25,948 bases of DNA, from contig CAZIXA010000028.1 of assembly GCA_964543295.1 (NCBI GenBank), forward strand, positions 1-25,948. Reading direction: 5' to 3'. The stretch comes from AE-B3B sp964543295. GTDB lineage: Bacteria > Aerophobota > Aerophobia > Aerophobales > AE-B3A. Position 1 is the stretch's first letter; each line of letters begins with the position of its first letter. The notes below the pieces were generated by a model. The model was not told where the DNA came from and did not search any database. It was given only the letters and a program-made list of their open reading frames with translations. Positions 7,271 to 15,700 of the stretch are shown here, in pieces. The position numbers and the translations under genes were made by a program.

Positions 7271-8290
7271 ATGAAAACCGCTATTCTTGAAGGAGTAGGA
7301 CAAATTACCATAGCGGACATTGCAGTTCCTAGGGTTAAAGGAAATGATGTTTTAATAAGAATTGACACGTGCGGTCTTTGCGCCACAGATGCTCATATGT
7401 TCCAGGGAACGTTTCCTACAACTTTCCCAACCACATTTGGTCACGAGATTTCAGGAACCATCGAGAAGGTAGGAGGAAATATCGAGGGTTTTAAGAAGGG
7501 GGAGACGGTTATTATCGATCCTAATATTCCCTGTGGAAAGTGCCATTATTGCCGAGTAGGTAAAATACACCTGTGTCCTCTTTTAGGAAATACCAAAGAT
7601 ATGGGGTTTTCAGAGTACTGTTTAGCGCCAGATACAGTTGTGTACAAGATACCCAGTGGGTTGTCATTGGAGGAAGCATCCTTTAGTGAGCCGGTATCTT
7701 GTTGTATTCACGCGATTGATATAGCCAAAATAAAGGTGGGAGATTCTGTAGTTGTAATTGGGGGGGGATCTGCTGGACTTATCATGGCACAATTAGCCAA
7801 ACTTTCGGGTGCAAGTAAAATAATCTTGACCGCAAAGAGAAAGAAAAGATTAGACTTGGCAAGAAAATTGGGGGCAGACCTAGTTATTAATTCATTAAAG
7901 GCAGATATTGTTTCAGAAATAAGACGCCTCTTTCCAGAGGGGGTGGATATAGTTATTGAGTGTGTAGGAAAAGATGAGACAATGCAGCAGTCTTTAAAAT
8001 TGCCTAAACGGGGAGGGACAGTGGTCTGGTTTGGGGTTACCGACCCTAATATGAATATCCCCATAAACCCATTTGATATTTACAAAATGGAACTCTCTGT
8101 AAAAGGTTCTTTTATTAATCCCTATACCTATAGTCGTGCTATTGAGGTGCTATTGGCAAAGAAAATTGATGTTACCGCCTTAATTACACATCGCTTTCCT
8201 TTAAGTCAATTGGAAAAGGCAATGGAGTGTTATAGAGAGGACGATTCGAGAATAAAAATTCTAATAAAACCCTCCGAAAGACGGAGATAA
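7271..8290 (+). CDS. Zinc-dependent medium-chain dehydrogenase (sorbitol/threonine dehydrogenase-like)
   Basis: NAD(P)-dependent oxidation of a secondary alcohol, probably a polyol, sugar or amino-acid alcohol. The frame is open from 7214, but ATG 7271 with AGGAG (7260-7264) 6 nt upstream is the start, giving 339 aa, standard for the family. Catalytic zinc ligands are C37, H58 and E59 (GHE). The structural zinc lobe has C88, C91, C94 and C102. The nucleotide-binding fold has VVVIGGGSAGL, a GxGxxG variant. It is followed after 29 nt by a broken glycosidase gene and then by the methyltransferase, all rightward, so it likely headed a catabolic operon. The exact substrate cannot be assigned; members of this family oxidise polyols, threonine and deoxysugars. 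Confidence 0.9.
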   Translation: MKTAILEGVGQITIADIAVPRVKGNDVLIRIDTCGLCATDAHMFQGTFPTTFPTTFGHEISGTIEKVGGNIEGFKKGETVIIDPNIPCGKCHYCRVGKIHLCPLLGNTKDMGFSEYCLAPDTVVYKIPSGLSLEEASFSEPVSCCIHAIDIAKIKVGDSVVVIGGGSAGLIMAQLAKLSGASKIILTAKRKKRLDLARKLGADLVINSLKADIVSEIRRLFPEGVDIVIECVGKDETMQQSLKLPKRGGTVVWFGVTDPNMNIPINPFDIYKMELSVKGSFINPYTYSRAIEVLLAKKIDVTALITHRFPLSQLEKAMECYREDDSRIKILIKPSERRR

Positions 8291-8319
8291 TCTGTTGGAC
8301 TAAGGGAAGGAGACAAAAA

Positions 8320-10275
8320 GTGAACAATATACCTTTTCGTCAAATCTGTCTTGATTTTCACACCTCACCTTTAATTGAAGACGCGGGAAAAGACTTTAAG
8401 GCAGAAGAATTTGTTAAGATTTTAAAAGAGGCACATGTAAACTCCCTTTTTGTATTTGCTAAATGTCGCCATGGTATGTCCCACTACCCGACAAAGGTTG
8501 GAGTGATGCATCCTCACCTGAAGAAAGATCTCTTAGGAGAGATGATCCATGCCTGCCATGGAGAAGGAATCTAAGCTCCAGTCTATATAAGTGTGGGGTG
8601 GGATGAGGATGCTGCCAGAAGACACAATGATTGGGTACAGGTAGACAAGGAAGGCAAACTTGCCGAAAGACATCCTCTGAGAGACTTTGGATGGCGTAGT
8701 CTTTGCTTGGCGAGCCCTTATGCTAGTTATGTTGAGAAGCAGACAAGGGAGATTTTGGAAAATTATGAGGTAGATGGGGTTATGTTTGATATTGTGCGCT
8801 AGACCAGGCCCGGATGTATCTGTAATCATTGTCTGAACAGAATGGGAAAGATAGATTTGGATCCAGAAAAAGATGAGGAACTTCGCAGGCACAGCCTGAT
8901 AATAGAAAGAGAGTTTATGGAGAAAATGAGCAAATTAGTGTGGGGTATCTCTCCCAAAGCATCTGTCTTCTATAATAGTAGACTCCGCATTTCACCCACT
9001 CCTGAGACAGGTATTCGTCCTGAGGCAAGCTTTTTCTCCCATTTTCTAATAGAGTCTCTGCCTTCTGGAAAATGGGGGATACTCCCATTTTCTTTACTTT
9101 GCCCGCTACTATAGAACTCTAGGGAAAGAAATTGAAATTGAGACAGGCAAGTCTCGCAAGTCGTGGGGAGATTTTGGTTCTTTAAAAAATATATCTGCCT
9201 TAGAGTACGAGTGTTTTCGAGGGCTCGCCTATGGAGCCAAGTGCATCGTAGGAGATCAACTTCATCCCAGAGGAAAGCTGGAAACCTCGACTTATAGAAG
9301 AATAGGACAGGTTTACTCCTCTGTCAAGGAGAAGGAGAAGTGGTGTGAGGGTACAACGCCTTTGGCAGAGATTGGTCTTGTTTGTTTGGATGAAAATATG
9401 AAAGGGGAAACCTTTTCTCTACCTTGCAGTGACGAAGGAGCCATGCGCATGCTCCTTGAGTCTCACTACCAGTTCGGTGTTTAGGTAAAGAGTCTGACCT
9501 TGAAAAATATAGTCTCCTCATCCTCCCTGATAAGGTCTCCTTAGATGAGGAGTTTGTCCACAAAATACAAAGGTACCTCAAACAGGAAGGAAAGATCCTG
9601 GTGTCCTATCGCTCGGGATTAGCAAAACATAATGAAAGGTTCTTACTTTCTGAGATAGGGGTAGAGTACATAGCCAAAGGTGATTGGTGTCCCTATTTTA
9701 TACGAGTGGAGGAGAAAATAGGTGAGGATATTCCAAAAATGGATTACGTAATGTATGATGGAGGGGTGAGAGTCGAAGCAATGAACGAAACAGAAATTCT
9801 TGCCTGGGTTGGCAGGCCTTACTTTAATCGAAGCCGGAGGCATTTTACCTCCCACCGCCATGCACCTTTTAAGGAAATTACAGATATTCCAGATATTGTG
9901 AGGAAACATAATATAATTTATATAGCAAGCCCAATTTTCCGGGCCTATAAAATCCATGGAGTCCTTGTGTACAAGAGAATCGTTCAAAATTGCATAAACC
10001 TACTTCTTCCGGAAAAATTAGTCCCCAGCAACCTTCCCTCTACTGCTGAGGTTACCTTAAATCGCCAGGGAAACTCCTTTATATTGCATATTCTCCATTA
10101 TATTCTGGAAAAAAGATCTCAGGAGCTGGAGATAATAGAAGATACTATCCCACTTTATAACACAAAAGTGAGGATAAAAACAGAGAGGGAGCCTTCCAAA
10201 GTTTATCTTGTACAACAGAAGGACAAATTAGATTTTGCTTTTGAGGGAAATTATACAACCTACAGTATACCCTAA
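8320..10275 (+). pseudogene. Broken GHL6-type glycoside hydrolase with beta-galactosidase trimerisation-like region
   Basis: Joined frames read as one roughly 650-codon cytoplasmic protein of the hypothetical glycosidase (GHL6-like) family often annotated as alpha-L-fucosidase or beta-galactosidase-trimerisation protein. It opens at GTG 8320 with AAGGAG 7 nt upstream. Recognisable segments are ICLDFHTSPLI, HYPTKVGVMHPHL, VYISVGWDEDAA, the putative active strand DGVMFDIVR, then SALEYECFRGLAYGAKC and a GATase-like part around 9480-9720. Lesions: TAA 8572-8574, TAG 8800-8802, one extra G in 9074-9078, and one missing T near 9479-9482 followed by TAG 9482-9484. The two indels cancel, so the last part returns to the original frame. 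The substrate is unknown. Confidence 0.8.
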
Positions 10276-10352
10276 AATAGAGGGACATCAGATGGTAGTT
10301 ATGGAAGCGTAGATCAGGAGAAAATTGTTGAGGATTTGTGAGGTTATTGAAA

Positions 10353-11843
10353 ATGACAAAATCGAAGAAGATGAAACGCAAAGCAGGATACCTAAGGATA
10401 CTAAGTGATGAGGAGATAAAGAGGATTCATTATGCTACGCTGGATGTCCTGGCAAATACGGGAGTGAAATTCTCTTGGTCTGAGGCGCAGCATATATTCA
10501 GAGATCATGGCTTAAAGGTTGATAATAAAGGGATAGTTAAATTCCCTCCCTATATAGTTGAGGATGCTATAAGAAAAGCACCTCACCTTTTCACCAGATA
10601 TCCGCGTCACCAGTCCTACCAAAAAATCAAGATGGGTTCTGATAAGTTCTACATGGGACCGGCGGGTTCGGCTACTCGGGTAATTGACCTTGATACGGGA
10701 AAGTATCGAAGACCGACATTGAAGGATGTCTGTGAACTCGCTAGGCTAGGAGATGCGCTGGACAATTTTGCGGGAGGAAATGGACTTGTCTGGGTTCCGG
10801 ATTATCCGAAAAGTGTCTGGCATGCCATCTATTTTGAGGCGGTCGTAAAACATACTGGAAAGGCTGCCTTCGGAGGAGATGCATTGAACAAGACTATGGC
10901 TGAAGACCTTATTCGGCTTATCTCCATAGTCTCGGGAGGAGAAGATGAAATAGCTGTGAAGAATACATATCCTATAACCGTTTGTCCTGATACTCCCCTT
11001 ACCTGGGGCGATGCCCTGCCGATGATCATCGAGGCAGCTAATGTTAAAAATCCATTAGAAATTATGCCGATGCCCTTCGCTGGTTCTTCTGCTCCAATAA
11101 GTCTATCGGGAACAATCGTACAGGGAAATAGTGAATTTCTGAGCGCCCTAGTTCTTACCCAGTCGATTAATCCCGGTTCACCGGTTGTCTGTGCTTTCTG
11201 GGGAGGCATAATGAATATGCAAGCTGGGAATGATCTTCTTGCCTGTCCGGAAGCAGCACTCATGAATGCTGCTTTCAGCCAACTCTGTAAATCTTACCAG
11301 ATACCGAATGATGTGCTTGCCGGAACAAGCGACTCCAAGGTTCCTGATGCTCAAGCTGGCTACGAGAAGATGATGCTGGCCCTCCTCCCTGCGTTAGCGG
11401 GAGCAAGTGCAGCAACACATCTTGGCGGTTTAATCGGATTTGCTTCTATAGCAAGTTTCGAGCAGCTCCTTATCGATAATGAGATCGCTGGCAATATCTT
11501 AAGGATACTTGATGGGATCGATGTTACTGAAGATAAGCTCGCCGTCGATGTCATTGCCGGCGTGGACGCGGAAGGAAACTACCTTACATATGAGCATACA
11601 TTGAAGTATTTCAGAGATGAGCTTTATATGCCCAACCTGGCTGATAAAAACGTATTGGGGACGTGGCAGGGTGAAGGAGCAAAGGATATACGTCAACGGG
11701 CACGCCAACTGGCAAAGGACATCCTAGAGAAACATTATCCCCCTCCCTTGGAGAAGGATGTAAAGAAAGAACTGGAGAAAGAGATAATCCGAATCTGTAA
11801 ACGAGAAAATTACGAATATAGTCCTATTCCAGAGTTTCAGTGA
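10353..11843 (+). CDS. MttB-family (trimethylamine methyltransferase-like) corrinoid methyltransferase without pyrrolysine
   Basis: The TIM-barrel methyltransferase family includes pyrrolysine MttB of methanogens and non-pyrrolysine relatives such as MtgB (glycine betaine), MtpB (proline betaine) and MtcB (carnitine), which move a methyl group from a quaternary amine to a corrinoid protein. This copy (496 aa) has no in-frame TAG, so it belongs to the non-pyrrolysine branch. Hallmarks include YLRILSDEEIKRIHYATL at the N-terminus, YMGPAGSATRVIDL, and AGTSDSKVPDAQAGYEK in the region where pyrrolysine occurs in MttB. I chose ATG 10353 (GAGG 9 nt upstream) over GTG 10338. No corrinoid protein or activase gene lies nearby, which is unusual. 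The substrate is unknown. Confidence 0.9.
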   Translation: MTKSKKMKRKAGYLRILSDEEIKRIHYATLDVLANTGVKFSWSEAQHIFRDHGLKVDNKGIVKFPPYIVEDAIRKAPHLFTRYPRHQSYQKIKMGSDKFYMGPAGSATRVIDLDTGKYRRPTLKDVCELARLGDALDNFAGGNGLVWVPDYPKSVWHAIYFEAVVKHTGKAAFGGDALNKTMAEDLIRLISIVSGGEDEIAVKNTYPITVCPDTPLTWGDALPMIIEAANVKNPLEIMPMPFAGSSAPISLSGTIVQGNSEFLSALVLTQSINPGSPVVCAFWGGIMNMQAGNDLLACPEAALMNAAFSQLCKSYQIPNDVLAGTSDSKVPDAQAGYEKMMLALLPALAGASAATHLGGLIGFASIASFEQLLIDNEIAGNILRILDGIDVTEDKLAVDVIAGVDAEGNYLTYEHTLKYFRDELYMPNLADKNVLGTWQGEGAKDIRQRARQLAKDILEKHYPPPLEKDVKKELEKEIIRICKRENYEYSPIPEFQ

Positions 11844-11891
11844 AATAGAACACTGCATATAAAGATAAAACTGGTAAAGACATATGGAATG

Positions 11892-13116
11892 ATGGATCAG
11901 TCAAGAGTAGGTTAGTCAGGTAGATAAATACACTAAAAAGAAAATTGAAGAGGGAATAAAGAAGCTTATTAATCACCTCGGTGGTATAAAAACACTCATT
12001 CCACCAAATACTAGGAAAATATTAATAAAACCCAACGTTGTTTACCCTATGTCATGGGATACAGGAGTAACAGTCAGCTTAACTCTGGTAGTGAAATTAG
12101 TGCAAATGATCCAAAAATTGGGGTCAAGGTGATAATGGGAGAATGAGCCGGCCTTGGAACATCTAGTGAAGATACTTTTCAGAAAACTGAAGCAAGGAAA
12201 CTAGCGAAAAAGTTAGGTATACCACTTTACGATTTTAAAAAAGGTGAAAGAGTCAAAATCAAGATTAATAATGGGAAATAACAAAGACAGTCACTGTACA
12301 TAGGATAGTTACTGAATGTGACTTCATAATCAGTATAGCCAAGTTGAAAACTCACTGTGAGACTGTAGCTAGTTTTTCCCTTAAAAACATGAAGGGACTG
12401 ATGGCTTCTGAAAAAGAACGATTAAAATTTCATCTACTAGATGTAAATCAGTGTTTAGTGGATATTAACAGAGTATTTAAACCAAAGCTATCAATAGTGG
12501 ACGGGCTTATCGGTTTAGAAGGAATTGGCCCGGGGAATCCTGGTAGACCAATTAGTCTGGGATTGCTGATCGGTGGACAAGACCCTGTTGCTGTGGATGC
12601 AGTTTGTGCAAAGATAATACGTCTTGAACCTGCTAACCTACAGCATATTAGGTTAGCAGCAGAGGCCGGCTTGGGAACAATTGATTTTGATGAAATTGAG
12701 ATAATAGGGGAAAACTTAGAAGATATTATACCAGAACATTTTGAAAAACCTCCCTCGAGTATTGAGGGAATATCTCCCTATATAAAAAAATCCGTATAGT
12801 AGCTGGTAAACCATGCAGTAACTGCATTGTCGGATTGGCCTCTTACCTTCATGCCTGGCTTCCTAAAGATGTTGTGAAACAGGTAACATTCGAGGTGCGG
12901 ATACTCATTGGAACAAAAGCTCAAATGCAAGGAACAGGTAATGAGATTGCTCTGGGAAATTGTTTAAAGAAATATAAAGGAAAGCTATCTTATATTTCAG
13001 GATATCCACGAGCAAGTGATGCTCATGGAAGCTTAATAGAAGATGGCCTGCGGGGAAAATTCGTGGTGAATAAGGACACTGTTCGTTCTACTTTAAACAG
13101 GTTTTTTAGAGAATAA
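11892..13116 (+). pseudogene. Broken DUF362-family protein gene
   Basis: Several frames join into one DUF362 protein of about 400 codons. The start reads MDQSRV, then (after a shift) DKYTKKKIEEGIKKLINHLGG and ILIKPNVVYP. The middle has IISIAKLKTHCE and SLKNMKGLMAS, then VDGLIGLEGIGPGNPGRP and DPVAVDAVCAKII, which is the family core. The end has a cysteine pair in GKPCSNCIVGLASYL. Lesions: a shift near 11911, a missing base near 12120-12123, TGA at about 12145 inside GE-AGLGTSSED, a missing A near 12280-12284, and a missing A in the run 12784-12790. Function of this family is poorly defined; some members are iron-sulfur proteins. The intact paralogue at 17059-18168 differs by having ferredoxin clusters. 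Confidence 0.78.
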
Positions 13117-13657
13117 GGCGATTTACTATAGTGCCAGAGGTACCCATACTCGAAGAGTATGGGGACACCCCGAAGGGGCGCCGAGTGAAGCGAAGGCTTA
13201 TGGTAATATTTCAGAACCAAGTTGAAAGGAAAGACGTAAAATATCTTTTTGAAAAAGCATTTTGAGAAGGAAACTAGTTCAGCAGAGAAAAGTTAGAGAA
13301 TACGAGTAGGCATAAATTAAAGGGGGGAGGAGCAATACTTTGGCAAAAACTATCTCAAGAATGAGTTCAAATCTCCTTCTGGAAACCTCCGTTGCCAATT
13401 ATGTGCCAATAAAAAATTACCTCGTTGTACTGTATGGGGCAGCTAAATGGGGAATATGAGAATGGCAAAAACCTTACAGAAATCGGCATTAAGGCGACAT
13501 ATGAGAAAAATTTGGAGAGTGGCCTTGAGCCTGTTCAGAGAGCAGTATTCAGTAATAATAAGAAGCTTTGTTAAGGATTGTCAGGTTCAAGGAAGCATCC
13601 CAAGGTGATATCAAAAGTTTTATGAAGGAATATGAGAGATATAAGTAGGGGGGTAAT
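13117..13657. other. Non-coding stretch with palindromic repeat element and unidentifiable coding remnants
   Basis: About 540 nt with no intact gene. It contains the three-hairpin repeat at 13143-13197. Short coding-like scraps follow: one reads NLLLETSVANYVPIKNYL near 13367-13420, and one ends DIKSFMKEYERYK just before 13649. They resemble gene debris but I cannot name a family. Confidence 0.35.
13143..13197. repeat. Compound palindromic repeat with GAA loops
   Basis: Consecutive hairpins: a perfect 9-bp stem (13143-13151 with 13155-13163) and a 4-bp CCCC/GGGG stem (13168-13171 with 13175-13178), both closed by a GAA loop, then GCC...GGC arms around a GAGTGAAGCGAA stretch (13180-13197). The layout is like intergenic REP/MITE-type palindromes. 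It lies 26 nt after the broken DUF362 gene. Confidence 0.55.
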
Positions 13658-15067
13658 ATGAAAGGGTGTCTTGGTTTAATTATAGGAAATAGAGACGTAT
13701 TTCCAGGTTACTTAGCAGAGAAGGGCAGGGAGGAAATAGTTGATATTTTGGAAAAACAAGAAATCGAAGTCATCTTAACTGCGAGTAAGGAGACAAAGTA
13801 TGGTGCTATTGAGAATTTAAAAGAGGCAGAAAAGTGTGCTGGGCTTTTCCGTAGAAACCGTGATAAGATTGATGGTATTCTTGTAAGTCTTCCAAACTTT
13901 AGTGATGAGAGAGCAATAGCGGATACCATCAGAATGTCAGGTCTTTCTGTTCCGGTACTCATTCAGGCCTATCCTGATGAGCTCACAAAAATGGATGTAG
14001 AGAAGAGGCGAGATAGTTTTTGTGGAAAACTTTCTGCGTGTAGTTGTCTAAAACAATATGGAATCCCCTTTTCACTCACAAGGCTCCATACAGTGTCTCC
14101 TTCTTTAAAAGACTTTCTTTGGGACCTTGACTGGTTTATGGGTGTATGTAGTGTAGTGAAAGGACTTCGTCAGGCAAGGATTGGAATCATCGGTGCCAGA
14201 ACAACTCCATTCAAAACGCTACGCTTTAGTGAAAAATTGCTTGAAGGTAGTGGCGTTTCAGTAGAGACAGTTGACCTTTCTGAAATAATTATGGCAGTGG
14301 AAAAATTGAAAGATTCTGATAAGGAGGTTCAGGATAAGTTGAAGGTACTTACCTTCTACTGTCCACCGAGCGGAGTGCCCAACTCAGCTCTATTGAAGAT
14401 GGCAAAATTATCTCTTGTTCTTGATAGATGGACAAAAGAAAATGAGATCAATGCTTGTGCGATCAGGTGTTGGCCAGAATTGCAGGATTATCTTGGGATC
14501 TACCCCTGTGCAGTGATGAGTATGATGAATAATTCTCTTTTACCTTGTGCCTGTGAGGCAGACGTTATGGGTGCAATAGCGATGTATGCATTGCAACTGG
14601 CAAGTGGTCTTCCCTCAGGGCTTTTTGATTGGAATAATAATTATGGCGATGACCCTGATAAACTTGTGCTTTTCCATTGTAGTAGCATCCCTAAGACTAT
14701 GTTAAGGACTATCCGGATGGAGTATAATGCGATAGGTACCAGAGCATGTGATACATCAGAGAATTCATACGGCACCTGTGTCGGAAGGGTAAAGTCTGGT
14801 CCAATGACGTTTGTCCGAATCTCTACGGATGAGGCTACGGGCAGGATTATTACCTGCGTTGGAGAAGGCGAATTTACTGATGACCCACTTGTAACATTTG
14901 GCGGATTTGGTGTAGTAAAGATAAACAAACTGCAAGAACTTCTTCAGTTGCTATGTAGCAAGGGATTTGAACATCATGTAGCGGTTAGTCACTCGCTGAC
15001 AGGAAATGTCCTTTTTGAAGCTATACATAACTACCTCAATTGGGACGTTTATTATCACAATAAGTGA
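13658..15067 (+). CDS. L-fucose/L-arabinose isomerase-family protein
   Basis: Likely aldose-ketose isomerase of the fucose/arabinose isomerase superfamily, cytoplasmic and metal-dependent. ATG 13658 has an AGGGGGG ribosome site 4-8 nt upstream. The 469 aa are in the family's range. The N-terminal half alternates Rossmann-like strands (IGIIGARTTPFKTLRFSE around residue 173). The C-terminal active-site half shows CWPELQ, the conserved CEADVMGAIAMYAL (E300), FDWNNN (D324), FHC (H340) and GEGEF. Those acidic and histidine residues match the usual metal/substrate ligands, though the exact assignments are inferred. The true sugar is unknown; relatives isomerise fucose, arabinose, xylose or sulfoquinovose. 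Given the neighbouring importer, dehydrogenase and glycosidase remnant, a sugar-catabolic role is likely. Confidence 0.8.
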   Translation: MKGCLGLIIGNRDVFPGYLAEKGREEIVDILEKQEIEVILTASKETKYGAIENLKEAEKCAGLFRRNRDKIDGILVSLPNFSDERAIADTIRMSGLSVPVLIQAYPDELTKMDVEKRRDSFCGKLSACSCLKQYGIPFSLTRLHTVSPSLKDFLWDLDWFMGVCSVVKGLRQARIGIIGARTTPFKTLRFSEKLLEGSGVSVETVDLSEIIMAVEKLKDSDKEVQDKLKVLTFYCPPSGVPNSALLKMAKLSLVLDRWTKENEINACAIRCWPELQDYLGIYPCAVMSMMNNSLLPCACEADVMGAIAMYALQLASGLPSGLFDWNNNYGDDPDKLVLFHCSSIPKTMLRTIRMEYNAIGTRACDTSENSYGTCVGRVKSGPMTFVRISTDEATGRIITCVGEGEFTDDPLVTFGGFGVVKINKLQELLQLLCSKGFEHHVAVSHSLTGNVLFEAIHNYLNWDVYYHNK

Positions 15068-15184
15068 TAACTAACTTATTCAAATTTATGGAAAAATATA
15101 GCCCAAGGTAGTTTTGATTTATTTTCGCTCTCTTAAAATAAAAAGGGGTAGTGATGAGAGAAACCAAAAATATCTGCATGGTTG

Positions 15185-15465
15185 TGACCTGCCCCCCTAG
15201 AATCGGTCCAGTTATTATGTTACAATAGGGATCGAAAAAAGGGGGATTGAAATGATGAGAAGAAGCTACAAGCCTGAACAAATCATCAACAAGCTTAGGG
15301 AAGCCGAAGTGCTCCTTAGTTAAGGACTAACTGTGGGTGAAGCTGCTAGAAAGATAGGAGTCACCGAACAGACCTATTATCGATGGCGAAGAGAATACGG
15401 TGGGGTGAGGATTGGGAAGGTTAAGTTATTCATAGAACTTGAGCCGGATAGAATTACTATTTGAG
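15185..15465 (+). pseudogene. Relic of an IS3-family element: left tip and broken orfA
   Basis: A TGACCTGCCCCC-type tip at about 15185-15197 looks like an IS3-group terminal repeat. The orfA helix-turn-helix protein begins at ATG 15252 or 15255, 67 nt inside, as expected for the family. It reads RRSYKPEQIINKLREAEVLL, then TAA at 15321-15323, then GLTVGEAARKIGVTEQTYYRW and RREYGG, in the same frame. The stop replaces what is usually a Gln codon (CAA to TAA). After GGVR the sequence no longer resembles orfA, and the orfB integrase core is missing, so most of the element has been deleted. Confidence 0.75.
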
Positions 15466-15531
15466 CATGACACAGGAAACCATGTCCCAATCAACAACTT
15501 GAAACCCTCTCTATGACAGCACTTAAGACGT

Positions 15532-15555
15532 TGGCTCCCCGGGCAGGACTCGAAC
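15532..15555 (-). tRNA. 3'-terminal fragment of tRNA-Asn (T-loop to CCA), no tRNA body
   Basis: Read leftward, 15555-15532 is GTTCGAGTCC followed by TGC, the acceptor 3' strand CCGGGGA, discriminator G and CCA. These match the end of bacterial tRNA-Asn genes whose 5' acceptor strand is TCCCCGG. The bases upstream do not form the T-stem partner (GTTAG instead of about GCAGG) and no anticodon arm is seen. It is therefore not a functional tRNA, but the kind of tail fragment left at an integration site. Confidence 0.7.
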
Positions 15556-15603
15556 TAACTAAAATATACTGAAAATTTTTCCCATGTCCTTCTTATTTTC
15601 ATT

Positions 15604-15633
15604 CCTCCCAAGCCTATAGGGAGGGGAGTTTTT
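15604..15633 (+). terminator. Possible weak terminator hairpin
   Basis: CCTCCC (15604-15609) pairs with GGGAGG (15619-15624) across a 9-nt loop, and a T5 run comes four bases later (15629-15633). The gap between stem and T-run weakens the call, and no clear gene ends just before it. Confidence 0.3.
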
Positions 15634-15647
15634 GAAAATGACAGTGT

Positions 15648-15676
15648 TTGACATTGTACGCTAAATTGAGTATAAT
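15648..15676 (+). promoter_or_regulatory. Perfect-consensus sigma-70 promoter
   Basis: TTGACA (15648-15653) and TATAAT (15671-15676) are separated by exactly 17 bp, a full 12/12 match to the housekeeping consensus with ideal spacing. A start of transcription is expected near 15683. It directly precedes an AAAAAGGAG ribosome site and the GTG at 15701. Confidence 0.75.
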
Positions 15677-15700
15677 TGTCTTCAAAAAGGAGTTTTGAGT

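Noticed and set aside
8800..8802. In-frame TAG in the glycosidase as a pyrrolysine codon, given the nearby MttB homologue
   Set aside because: The same gene also has a TAA and two frameshifts, and the MttB homologue itself has no TAG, so simple decay explains it.
10829..11263. Antisense open frame within the methyltransferase
   Set aside because: Low-complexity product with no motif; it arises from codon bias of the intact gene on the other strand.
12144..12147. TGA inside the DUF362 gene as a selenocysteine codon
   Set aside because: No SECIS-like hairpin was evident after it and the gene contains several frameshifts, so recoding would not rescue it.
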